A stretch of DNA of 64,000 bases. Source: an uncultured Pseudoalteromonas sp. (lineage in GTDB: Bacteria > Pseudomonadota > Gammaproteobacteria > Enterobacterales > Alteromonadaceae). Positions 33,359 through 42,000 of this stretch are shown here, in pieces. How positions within the stretch are numbered: position 1 is the stretch's first letter; each line of letters begins with the position of its first letter. The notes beneath the pieces are model-generated. The model saw only the letters and a list, made by a program, of their open reading frames with translations, ran no database searches and was not told the DNA's origin. A program made the position numbers and the translations under genes. The DNA is taken from NCBI GenBank assembly GCA_947493455.1, contig CANLRB010000003.1, positions 124,001 to 188,000 of the forward strand, read 5' to 3'.

Positions 33359-34425
33359 TTAGACTCTCCAACTTGTTTCGATACTCGAACCAACATGCCA
33401 TCTTTTAGTAAATCAGTGCCCGAGATAACGACCGCACTTTCATCTGCAACACCAGTCACAGAGACTTGTTCAAAACTCGAGTTTATGAGTGTAATTGGTA
33501 CGCGCACAACTTTGCTGTTTACGACACTAAACACACTGTATTGCCCGTCAGGGTGGCGTTTAAGCGCGGATTTAGGCAAGGAAACATGATATTGCTGTTG
33601 TGAATTTAGGTGTAACTTGACGATGGCCGACATGCCGGAAATAAGCGTCGTATTTTCAGGTAAATCGATACGCGCTCTGAAGCTGCGACTGGTCATGTTA
33701 GATGCGCTAACGTATTGTGATATCGGCAATTGCATCATGTCGCTAGGACTACTATCGGGGCTTACATTTGCCATGATATTTTTACTGGCAACCACTGCAC
33801 TGTAATATTCTTGCGGGATATCAATAAATATTCTTTGGTTTTTATTTGAGATAAGTTGCATAACGTTGTTTTGCGGTCCAGTCCATTCACCAATATTCAC
33901 CGAGCGCTGTGCAATAATGCCATCAAATGGCGCTGTCAGTGTTTGACGTGTAAGCATTTCTTGCTGTAAAGCGACGTTTGCTTTGGCTTGGGCAAGATTT
34001 GCCTGCGCTTTTTCTACGTTGGCACTGCGCTCAGAAATCGTTGTTTTAGCAATCACTTTTTTATTATTTAACGACGTGACTTCATTATACAAACGAGTTG
34101 CTTCATTAAGGTGAACGTTGGCCAATTGTAAATTCGCTTGCGCTTGCTGCAGTTCTATTTGTGCAAGTACACTATCGAGTGCAAGCAGTTTTTGGCCTTT
34201 ACTGACAGTATCACCTGCGTCGACATAAATTTCAGTAACAACACCGGAGCCGAGTGTGGCAAGGCTCGCATTTTGCTGTGCTTCGACACTGCCACTTAAC
34301 GTGAGTTGTTCAGAAACCGCGTGTGGCTTTGCATAGATGACTCTCACTTCAGGCTGTGTTTCATCGGCTTTGAGTGAGGCTGCTTGGGTCATCGCTAATA
34401 CAATGCACGCAAATTTATACTTCAT
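33355..34425 (-). CDS. RND efflux periplasmic adaptor (membrane fusion protein)
   Basis: A 356-residue adaptor linking the RND pump to an outer-membrane channel. Signal peptide at about 1-20 (ending AASLKA). The lipoyl/barrel-sandwich half GSGVVTEIYVDAGDTVSKGQKLLALDS is near 60-86, a coiled-coil hairpin follows at about 90-150, then the second half LTAPFDGIIAQRSVNIGEWTG. A beta-barrel and a membrane-proximal domain end it. It is the first gene of the pump operon and is divergent from a decayed two-component gene. Confidence 0.9.
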   Translation of the reverse strand: MKYKFACIVLAMTQAASLKADETQPEVRVIYAKPHAVSEQLTLSGSVEAQQNASLATLGSGVVTEIYVDAGDTVSKGQKLLALDSVLAQIELQQAQANLQLANVHLNEATRLYNEVTSLNNKKVIAKTTISERSANVEKAQANLAQAKANVALQQEMLTRQTLTAPFDGIIAQRSVNIGEWTGPQNNVMQLISNKNQRIFIDIPQEYYSAVVASKNIMANVSPDSSPSDMMQLPISQYVSASNMTSRSFRARIDLPENTTLISGMSAIVKLHLNSQQQYHVSLPKSALKRHPDGQYSVFSVVNSKVVRVPITLINSSFEQVSVTGVADESAVVISGTDLLKDGMLVRVSKQVGESK

Positions 34426-34487
34426 GATTTATCCCATTTTTCACTATTGCTATTGTTTTATTAAAATATAAGTGTAACTGGACTAAT

Positions 34488-34524
34488 GTGATGAGAACGT
34501 GATTGTTGATCACGTTGTCATCAC
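34488..34524. promoter_or_regulatory. Long inverted repeat in the RND/two-component divergent region
   Basis: Two 15-bp arms (GTGATGAGAACGTGA and TCACGTTGTCATCAC, one mismatch) with a 7-bp spacer. The right arm contains a -35-like TTGTCA, and a TATAAT lies at 34536-34541, so the repeat covers the promoter of the decayed response-regulator gene. It is probably the binding site of that or another regulator. Confidence 0.5.
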
Positions 34525-34582
34525 ATACTTAGGTGTATAATCTTATAACTTTTTGTAAAACTGGTAAATTAAACACTCTTTT

Positions 34583-35463
34583 ATGCGTATATTACCGGTT
34601 GAAGACAACAGCGATTTGGCGGCAAGTATCATGGATTACATAGAATTACTTGGACATACTTCGACATTGCTATAAATGGGTTAAGTGGCTTGCAACAAGC
34701 GAGTGACAATAATTATGATCTTTACATTCTTGATGTGGCGATGCCTAAACTAGATGGGTTGAGCCTGTGTCACCAGCTAAGAACTGATTATTTGGCCAAA
34801 CGCATTGATCAGTTCATGATACGTACAAATCGATTTGTTGCGCGAGAGAAAGCATTTTCACGGGAAGTGAGTCATGAACTTAGAACGCCGCTCGCCAGCA
34901 GCCGGGCTGCACTTGATGTCGCGCGTACGCTACTTGTATCGAGTGATAAACCCTTAGCTAAATGCTTAGATCGCATGTATCGTGCAAATAAGGATATGAG
35001 TCACCTAATTGAAACTTTTTTATTACTCGGCAGAGAGGTCGATAACACACAAGTTATCCCTGAGTTTGATTTAAATATATTGGTCGAACAGGCATTTACT
35101 AAACACCAATATTTAAGCCGAGGTGATGCGGTGAGTTGCGTCAACGGTGTGGCCAAAAACACCCTATGTCAAACCCATCAACAGTACTTGTCGATTGTAT
35201 TAGATAACTTAATCCGAAATGCGTTGCAGCATACACAGTCTGGTGCCGTGACTGTGAGCTATCAAGAGCAGTGTATTTCGGTGTCTGATACAGGTGATGG
35301 TATTAGTGAAGTCGCAGCCAGTGAAATACAGACAGATGTAATGCAAAAGTCTGGCATTGGCTTGACAATTGTTCGGCGATTTTGTGAAGCCCAGGGTTGG
35401 GTGTTGTCAATTGAGAGTAAAGTAGGGCATGGCACGACAGTAACTATCGCGTTGAATAAATAA
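34583..35463 (+). pseudogene. Decayed two-component system: broken receiver joined to a kinase core
   Basis: ATG at 34583 begins a response-regulator receiver (RILPVEDNSDLAASIMDYIELLGHT) that runs into TAA at 34673. A one-base deletion near 34660 moves the continuation (FDIAINGLSGLQQ and LYILDVAMPKLDGLSL) to another frame. The receiver then stops at about CHQLR and is joined directly to a histidine kinase: the HAMP-end/DHp segment REKAFSREVSHELRTPLASSRAALDV and an ATPase domain with LDNLIRNALQHT, SDTGDGIS and KSGIGLTIVRRF. The rest of the receiver, the DNA-binding domain and the kinase sensor are gone. From its position it once controlled the RND operon. The 257-residue kinase part is still open. 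Confidence 0.8.
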
Positions 35464-35515
35464 CATCAATAGCAGATACGCTACCACGCCCGAGTGATGG
35501 TTTATTGAGTAAACA

Positions 35516-37081
35516 CTAAATCGCAATATAGCCGTGTTGAGTGCGAGCTTCGTTGTTTTGTATCGCAGCAATTGCTTGCTCATGAGATAGCGTCATTTTA
35601 ACCGCTTGCTCGCCGTGTTTTTTGACTGTCTCGAATAGCGTTGCCATACCGGTGTCATTATTACTCAAATGCAAGTCTGGATAGTACTGCATTCCGTATA
35701 AAATAAAGCGATAGTTTTCATCGTTAAAGCATGAGGTACTTGCGGTTTGCAAGTCGGCATATTCACACACTTTATGCTGCCATACTGCGAGTTTCTTTTT
35801 CAACTCTGGGCAGTAATCGACAGAGCGCTGCGCTTGTTGCCAAAACTCAGTGTCGTCACGGTTGGTGATACAGTAGTGTAATACGATAAATTGCTTTAGA
35901 TCTTCATAAGCAAGCGTCATTAGGTCACTGTAAGATTGTCGAATTGGCTCAGCGACATTTTTACGCACAAGATGGGTCGACAATAATCGTGCACCTAAAT
36001 TGATCAGGTGTAACCCGGTTGATTCAAGTGGTTCAATAAAGCCTCCCGACAAGCCTATCGTGATGCAGTTGCCAACCCAAAACTGTTTTCTGCGGCCGAT
36101 ATTCATGTCTAAATGCAGTGTTTTTATAAATTCGCTGTCATTGCCCAAATAGGATTTAAGTTCTGCTTCGGCCTGCTCTTTAGTCAGTTTGCTACCGTCA
36201 TAAACGTACCCTGTACCTTGGCGGTTTGCTAAATCTATTTCCCATACCCAGCCGTTAGTAAGCGCCGTTGCCTCGGTATACGGTTTTGGCTTGACACCTG
36301 GCTTATATTTGCGTTGCACCGCAACTGCTTTATTGCATGGCAGCGCCTCTTCGTAACTAACCCAATTATCTTCACTGATTGCATTGATAAGTAAACCCTT
36401 AAATCCAGTACAGTCAATAAAGTAGTCAGAACTAAACTCACCATGGTCCGTGATAATTGAGGTAATTGTTTGATCTTGATGCTTAACTTCTGAGACATTC
36501 GCTTCGATGTGCTCAACACCCGCAGCCACCGCTTTTTTACGTAAAAAACGGGCTAACTGGTTTGCGTCAATATGGTAGCCATAAGGTACAATGCCCATAT
36601 AGGGCTTTGAGTTTGCTGCTTTTGGTGAATGATCATGTTTGATCAGTGCGCTCGAAATACAAGTCCCTTCATCGTAGCGCTCACCTAAATTGTGTTTATG
36701 CAGTAACCAAGATGATGAAATATCAAAGCCGTTACCCATTTTGAGTTGCTCAAATGGATGGAAGTACTGATGCATCTCGCCATCCACGGGTTTCATCCAG
36801 TTTTTAAACATGATCCCTGTTTTAAAGGTTGCTTGTGTTTCTTTTAGCAGCTCGCTTTCATCGAGTCCCATTGCCGCAAAGAAAAACCGAATGCTGTGCA
36901 CAGTTGCTTCGCCAACGCCCAAAATACCAATGTCGGGGCTTTCGACAAGGCGTATATGAATGTCTTGATTTTCTTGTTTATATAAATGGTTGAGATACAT
37001 TGCGGTCATCCAACCAGATGAACCACCGCCAACTATGGTGATTGATTTTGTTTGGCTATTGCTCATGACTACTTCCTTCAC
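35516..37081 (-). CDS. Flavin-dependent tryptophan-halogenase-like protein (copy 2)
   Basis: A 521-residue protein of the tryptophan halogenase family, distinct from copy 1. FAD loop VGGGSSGWMTAMYLNHLY near residues 17-34, IGILGVGEATVHSIRFFF near 51-68, and a lysine in TQATFKTGIMFKNW at the catalytic lysine position. The WxWxIP motif reads WVWEID. SGGFIEPLESTGLHLI closes the flavin site. The ATG at 37065 (MSNSQTK) may be the true start, 16 bases inside the ATG at 37081. A LacI-type operator lies 67 bp upstream, so I place it in the same regulon as the receptor cluster. Confidence 0.85.
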   Translation of the reverse strand: MKEVVMSNSQTKSITIVGGGSSGWMTAMYLNHLYKQENQDIHIRLVESPDIGILGVGEATVHSIRFFFAAMGLDESELLKETQATFKTGIMFKNWMKPVDGEMHQYFHPFEQLKMGNGFDISSSWLLHKHNLGERYDEGTCISSALIKHDHSPKAANSKPYMGIVPYGYHIDANQLARFLRKKAVAAGVEHIEANVSEVKHQDQTITSIITDHGEFSSDYFIDCTGFKGLLINAISEDNWVSYEEALPCNKAVAVQRKYKPGVKPKPYTEATALTNGWVWEIDLANRQGTGYVYDGSKLTKEQAEAELKSYLGNDSEFIKTLHLDMNIGRRKQFWVGNCITIGLSGGFIEPLESTGLHLINLGARLLSTHLVRKNVAEPIRQSYSDLMTLAYEDLKQFIVLHYCITNRDDTEFWQQAQRSVDYCPELKKKLAVWQHKVCEYADLQTASTSCFNDENYRFILYGMQYYPDLHLSNNDTGMATLFETVKKHGEQAVKMTLSHEQAIAAIQNNEARTQHGYIAI

Positions 37082-37147
37082 TTCGTTTGAGTAGGCGACT
37101 TGAATTAATTCATGTTAGCGGGGATAAAACGAGATAGCAAGAACAAG

Positions 37148-37161
37148 AGACAGCGTTGTCA
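37148..37161. promoter_or_regulatory. LacI-type operator upstream of the second halogenase gene
   Basis: AGACAGCGTTGTCA differs from the other copies only in its first base. It is placed for control of the minus-strand halogenase gene and ties this gene to the regulator 20 kb away. Confidence 0.65.
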
Positions 37162-37177
37162 TTTTGAGTGGTAAAAT

Positions 37178-37206
37178 ATGCCAACCCAAATTAGTTGAGT
37201 TGGCAT
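37178..37206 (-). terminator. Terminator of the ydcH-like operon
   Basis: Stem ATGCCAAC-c-CAA with TTG-a-GTTGGCAT (11 pairs, one mismatch) and an ATTAG loop. On the minus strand ATTTTAC follows. It separates the ydcH-like unit from the halogenase promoter. Confidence 0.65.
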
Positions 37207-37243
37207 TGTGTATTTCGCTTTTACTTTAAATTACTTGCAAATT

Positions 37244-37492
37244 TTATTTGCCCGTATATTTTTTTAACATGGTGTACAGCTCATCTTTTAAATGTAAGCG
37301 TTTTAATTTGAGATTCTCTAAATACTCGTCACTGGTATTTTCAACACCTTCTTCAATGCGGATCACCTCATGATCGAGTTCATGATAACTTTTAAACAGC
37401 TTAGAAAAATGGTTATTGGTCATTTTAAGTTCACGGATCTCATCTTTGAACTCAGGGAACTCATGGTGAATATCGTGTTTTTCTATAAACAT
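37244..37492 (-). CDS. YdcH/DUF465 family small protein
   Basis: An 82-residue, highly charged, helical protein (HHEFPEFKDEIRELKMTNNHFSKLFKSYHELDHEVIRIEEG...LKLKRLHLKDELYTML) matching YdcH/DUF465. It probably forms a coiled-coil hairpin. Function unknown. It lies 13 bp behind the DksA/TraR-like gene, in one operon. Confidence 0.85.
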   Translation of the reverse strand: MFIEKHDIHHEFPEFKDEIRELKMTNNHFSKLFKSYHELDHEVIRIEEGVENTSDEYLENLKLKRLHLKDELYTMLKKYTGK

Positions 37493-37505
37493 AAGTTTGT
37501 CCTTT

Positions 37506-37817
37506 TTATTGTGCGCAGTTGATGCAAGTTTGTGTGTATGGCAATGCCTTTAATCGTTCTTGGCCAATGTTTTGGTCGCAGTGCAGGCATATACCATATT
37601 GATTCTCTTTAATTCGCGCTATGGAAGCGTTAACTTGCTGTAACTCATTCTTTGCTTCAATTCGAATCGCATCGAGAACTTGATCGTTTTCGGTTTCGGT
37701 GGCTTGCTCGGCAAAATCTTGTGAGCGACCTTTTTTGAAATCATTTTCAATTGCTTCAATACGAGTTAACAGTTCTGTTTGTTTTGCGATGAGTTTTTCT
37801 AACAGTGAATTATTCAT
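37506..37817 (-). CDS. TraR/DksA-type zinc-finger protein
   Basis: A 103-residue protein with a coiled-coil N-terminal part (LIAKQTELLTRIEAIENDF) and a C-terminal four-cysteine zinc finger CLHCDQNIGQERLKALPYTQTCINCAQ. It resembles the short DksA/TraR relatives that enter the RNA polymerase secondary channel. At the coiled-coil tip it lacks an obvious DksA-type DxxDxA, so direct transcription control is not sure. It is the first gene of a pair with the ydcH-like gene. Confidence 0.8.
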   Translation of the reverse strand: MNNSLLEKLIAKQTELLTRIEAIENDFKKGRSQDFAEQATETENDQVLDAIRIEAKNELQQVNASIARIKENQYGICLHCDQNIGQERLKALPYTQTCINCAQ

Positions 37818-37971
37818 AACGCCTCCGTTTGTCGATGTCTTAACAATACGCTTATCTGAACCAATAACGTTGATCTAACTCAAAATAACGCACAAAACTT
37901 TTCATCGCGTTTTATTGTAATTTTTGTTTGTTTTACGCACATTGGAAGAAAACACACTTTGGGGAGGAATT

Positions 37972-38988
37972 ATGTTACACACAAAATATACGGTATTAGC
38001 CTTAACGGCCGCACTTTGTTCAGCCACAGCAACAGCGCAGCAGGCACCGTTTGCAATTGCAATTCATGGTGGTGCCGGGACGATTGAGCGCGCAAAGTTT
38101 ACACCAGAAAAAGAAAAAGCGTATCGCGCGAAATTGTCAGAAGCAGTCACGGCAGGGTACACAGTGCTTGAAAAAGGCGGCGAAAGTTTAGAGGCGGTCA
38201 CAGTCGCAATTAACATCCTCGAGGATTCGCCCTTATTTAATGCGGGCAAAGGCGCTGTTTATACCTTTGACGGACATCATGAGCTCGATGCGTCAATTAT
38301 GGATGGTCGTGACCGAAACGCAGGCGCTGTGGCGGGTGTTAAGCATATCAAAAACCCGATTAATTTAGCGCGCATGGTAATGGACAAATCAGTACATGTC
38401 ATGTTGAGCGGTGACGGCGCAGAGCAATTTGCAAAAACGCAAGGGATGGAGATGATTGATAATGCGCATTTTGATACAAAACGTCGAAAAGAAGCCTTAG
38501 AACGCGCCAAGAAAAAACTATTGATGACAAAAGACTATCAAGCGAATCATGTTCAACTTGAACCACAGTATAAAATGGGCACCGTGGGGGCGGTTGCGCT
38601 CGATAAAAATGGCAATCTTGCGGCGGGTACATCTACTGGCGGCATGACGGCTAAGCGCTTTGGCCGTATTGGTGATTCGCCAGTGATTGGTGCAGGTACG
38701 TTTGCCGACAATCAGTCGTGTGCAGTTTCAGCAACAGGTCATGGTGAGTATTTTATTCGCTATAATGTTGCCGCTGATATTTGTGCGCGCGTAGCCTATC
38801 AAGGAAAAACAATTAAACAGGCGGGTGACGAAGTTATTTTTGGCCCAATGTTTAAAGCTGGCGGAACGGGTGGAGTGATTATTATCGACAAGTTTGGCAA
38901 CGTCAGTTTACCGTTTAATACAAAGGGCATGTATCGCGCCAGTAAAAAGCAAGGAGAACCAGCTCAAGTCGCTATTTTTTCTGACTAG
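37972..38988 (+). CDS. Secreted isoaspartyl peptidase / L-asparaginase (Ntn hydrolase)
   Basis: About 338 residues from ATG 37972, preferred to an upstream start at 37924 because GGGGAGG precedes it and a signal peptide (MLHTKYTVLALTAALCSATATAQQ) results. It matures by self-cleavage before threonine in KMGTVGAVALDKNGNLAAGTSTGG, which then serves as the nucleophile that hydrolyses beta-aspartyl dipeptides or asparagine. HGGAGTIE near the mature N-terminus and GNAGKGAV-like NAGKGAVYTFDG are also diagnostic. It probably acts in the periplasm. It stands alone. Confidence 0.9.
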   Translation: MLHTKYTVLALTAALCSATATAQQAPFAIAIHGGAGTIERAKFTPEKEKAYRAKLSEAVTAGYTVLEKGGESLEAVTVAINILEDSPLFNAGKGAVYTFDGHHELDASIMDGRDRNAGAVAGVKHIKNPINLARMVMDKSVHVMLSGDGAEQFAKTQGMEMIDNAHFDTKRRKEALERAKKKLLMTKDYQANHVQLEPQYKMGTVGAVALDKNGNLAAGTSTGGMTAKRFGRIGDSPVIGAGTFADNQSCAVSATGHGEYFIRYNVAADICARVAYQGKTIKQAGDEVIFGPMFKAGGTGGVIIIDKFGNVSLPFNTKGMYRASKKQGEPAQVAIFSD

Positions 38989-39077
38989 TTAGCAAATGGC
39001 TACTGATTTGGTTAGCCATTGGTATATAAAGCGTAATTTGCTATGATTGCGCTTTATTTTTTGTATTCTTTATTTCC

Positions 39078-42000
39078 ATGGCATTATCTCTTTCTGAACT
39101 CTACTCTCAATTGTCACAATGTCTTAAAAAAGATCAGTTTTATTTAAAGCGCCGCCTTGATGGTAGCAAAAAAATTAAAGACGATGAAAAAAAACACAAG
39201 GCGCAAGCCGACATTGCTAACGCAATTGAAAAGAGCGTAAAACTAAGACAAACAAGACAACTGAATTTACCGTCAGTCGCTTATCCTGAATCGTTGCCTG
39301 TTAGTCAGAAAAAAGATGATATCAAAGAAGCAATCAAGCACAACCAGGTCGTAATTGTAGCCGGTGAAACAGGTTCAGGTAAAACGACCCAGTTGCCAAA
39401 AATATGTCTGGAGCTTGGTCGCGGGGTTGCGGGGCTGATTGGTCATACCCAGCCTAGACGCCTCGCTGCCAGAAGTGTAAGCGCGCGTATTGCCGAAGAG
39501 TTAGGGTCGCAAATCGGAGATACAGTTGGTTTTAAAATCAGGTTTAGCGATCAGGTATCAGAAAAAAGTTACATTAAATTGATGACCGACGGTGTGTTAC
39601 TGGCCGAAATTCAACAAGATAGATTTTTAAATCAATATGACACCATTATTATTGATGAAGCCCATGAACGTAGTTTGAATATTGATTTTATTTTAGGCTA
39701 TCTTAAAAACTTGCTGCCTAAACGTCCAGACCTAAAGGTGATTATTACGTCGGCGACAATCGATCCTGAACGTTTTTCTAAACACTTTAATAATGCGCCG
39801 ATTATTGAAGTGTCAGGACGCACCTTTCCTGTTGAAGTGCGCTACCGTCCTTTGGCTGAGCTCGATAAAAATCAAATGGAAGTTGAAGGAGACCAGTTGC
39901 AGGGGATTTTTGATGCGGTTGACGAGTTAATTGACGCAGGTCCTGGCGATATACTTATTTTCTTAAACGGTGAGCGAGAAATTCGCGATACGCTCGATGC
40001 GCTGACAAAACGTAAGCTAACAGGTGTTGAAGTGTTACCTTTGTATGCTCGATTATCGAATGCCGAGCAAAATCGCATTTTTTCCGGTCATCGCGGACGG
40101 CGTATAATACTTTCTACCAATGTGGCGGAAACGTCACTCACCGTACCTGGGATTCGTTATGTAATTGACCCTGGTACCGCACGCATTAGTCGTTATAGTT
40201 ATCGTACTAAAGTTCAGCGCTTACCAATTGAAGCTATCTCACAAGCGAGTGCGAATCAACGTAAAGGGCGCTGTGGTCGTGTTGCTGATGGTATCTGTAT
40301 TCGATTGTATTCTGAGGATGATTTTTTAGCGCGTCCTGAATTCACCGACCCCGAAATTCTGCGCACTAATTTAGCGTCTGTTATTTTGCAGATGCTGGCG
40401 CTCGGACTTGGCGAAATGAGCCAGTTCCCATTTGTACAGGCACCCGACAGCAGAAACATTAATGACGGCTTACGACTTCTTGAAGAGTTGCAAGCGATTA
40501 AGCCAATCAAACGTCATAAAGCAAATCAACTCACTAAAATGGGTCGCGAATTGAGTCGCTTACCTGTTGATCCGCGACTTGCTAAAATGGTTTTAGCTGG
40601 CAATCAGTTTAATGCCATGTTTGAAGCGATAGTTATTGCGGCGGCATTGTCGATTCAAGATCCCCGTGAGCGACCACAAGATAAACGAGCGAAATCGGAT
40701 GAGTTCCACAAGCGATTTGAAGACAAAGACTCTGATTTTATTTCATTTTTGAATTTATGGCGCTACCTCGAAGAGCAGCAAGAGAGTTTGTCGCGATCAC
40801 AGTTTAGAAAACTATGTAGCAATGAGTTTTTTGCTTATATGCGTATTCGCGAATGGCAAGACATCGTTTATCAACTCAGTGCCACGTGTCAAGAAATGAA
40901 CTTTAAGCTCAATGACGAGCCCGCTCATTATGACGCGATACACCAAAGTATTCTCGCGGGTATGTTAAGCCATATTGGTTTTAAAGATGAAAATCAAAGC
41001 TACAAAGGCGCTCGCAACGCTAAATTTCACGTTTTTCCAGGCTCGGTACTTTTCAAAAAAAGCCCAAAATGGTTAATGTCAGCAGAGCTTGTCGAAACCA
41101 GCAAGCTGTTTGCACGTGTTAACGCGAAAATAGACGTTAAGTGGTTACCAGAGTTAGCGGCGCACTTAGTCAATAAATCATACTCAGAGCCACACTGGGA
41201 GAAAAAAGCAGGCGCCGTTATCGCGTTTGAACAACAAACCTTGTACGGCCTCACAATTGTGAGTCGAAAACGCACTGTATATAGCAAAATCGACCCTGTG
41301 GTATGTCGGGAAATCTTTATTCGCAGTGCGTTAGTAGAACAGGAACTCGGGCTTAATGAAGGGTTTTTACAGTACAACCAAAAACTGATTGATGAGATTC
41401 ACACCCTAGAGAGTAAAGCTAGGCGCAGAGATATTCTTGTTGATGAGCATACACTGTATGATTTTTATCATCAAAAGCTACCAACACATATCACCAATCG
41501 TGCGGAGTTCACGACGTGGTGGAAGAGTGAGAAAGCAAAAAACAAACGTTTATTGCATATGCAGCGCGAACAGTTGATGCAACACCAAGCAACGCATATT
41601 ACGGCAGAGCAGTACCCTGATGTCTGGTATCAAGATAACTTAGCATTGCCGATTAGTTATCATTTTGATCCCGGAAATGAGGTTGATGGCGTTGTGATCA
41701 CAGTACCGCTTGCGCTATTGAATCAAGTTCGCAATGTTGGGTTTGACTGGCATGTACCTGCATTTCGACACGAATTAGTCACGGCACTGATAAAATCATT
41801 ACCAAAAACGACGCGCCGTAATTTTGTACCAGCGCCGAATTATGCTGATGCGGTGCTTGCGAGTATAAAAGGAAATGAAGGCACATTTATCGCTGCAATT
41901 TCAAAGCAACTATTGCGTATGTCTGGTATTTCGATTAAAGAACAAGAATGGGATCACAGTGCGCTCGCGGCGCATTTGAAAATTAGATTTGACGTTGTTG

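Noticed and set aside
34690-35463. Intact hybrid receiver-kinase gene
   Set aside because: The receiver lacks its N-terminus in this frame because of a one-base deletion, and lacks its C-terminal third; the sensor domain is also missing.
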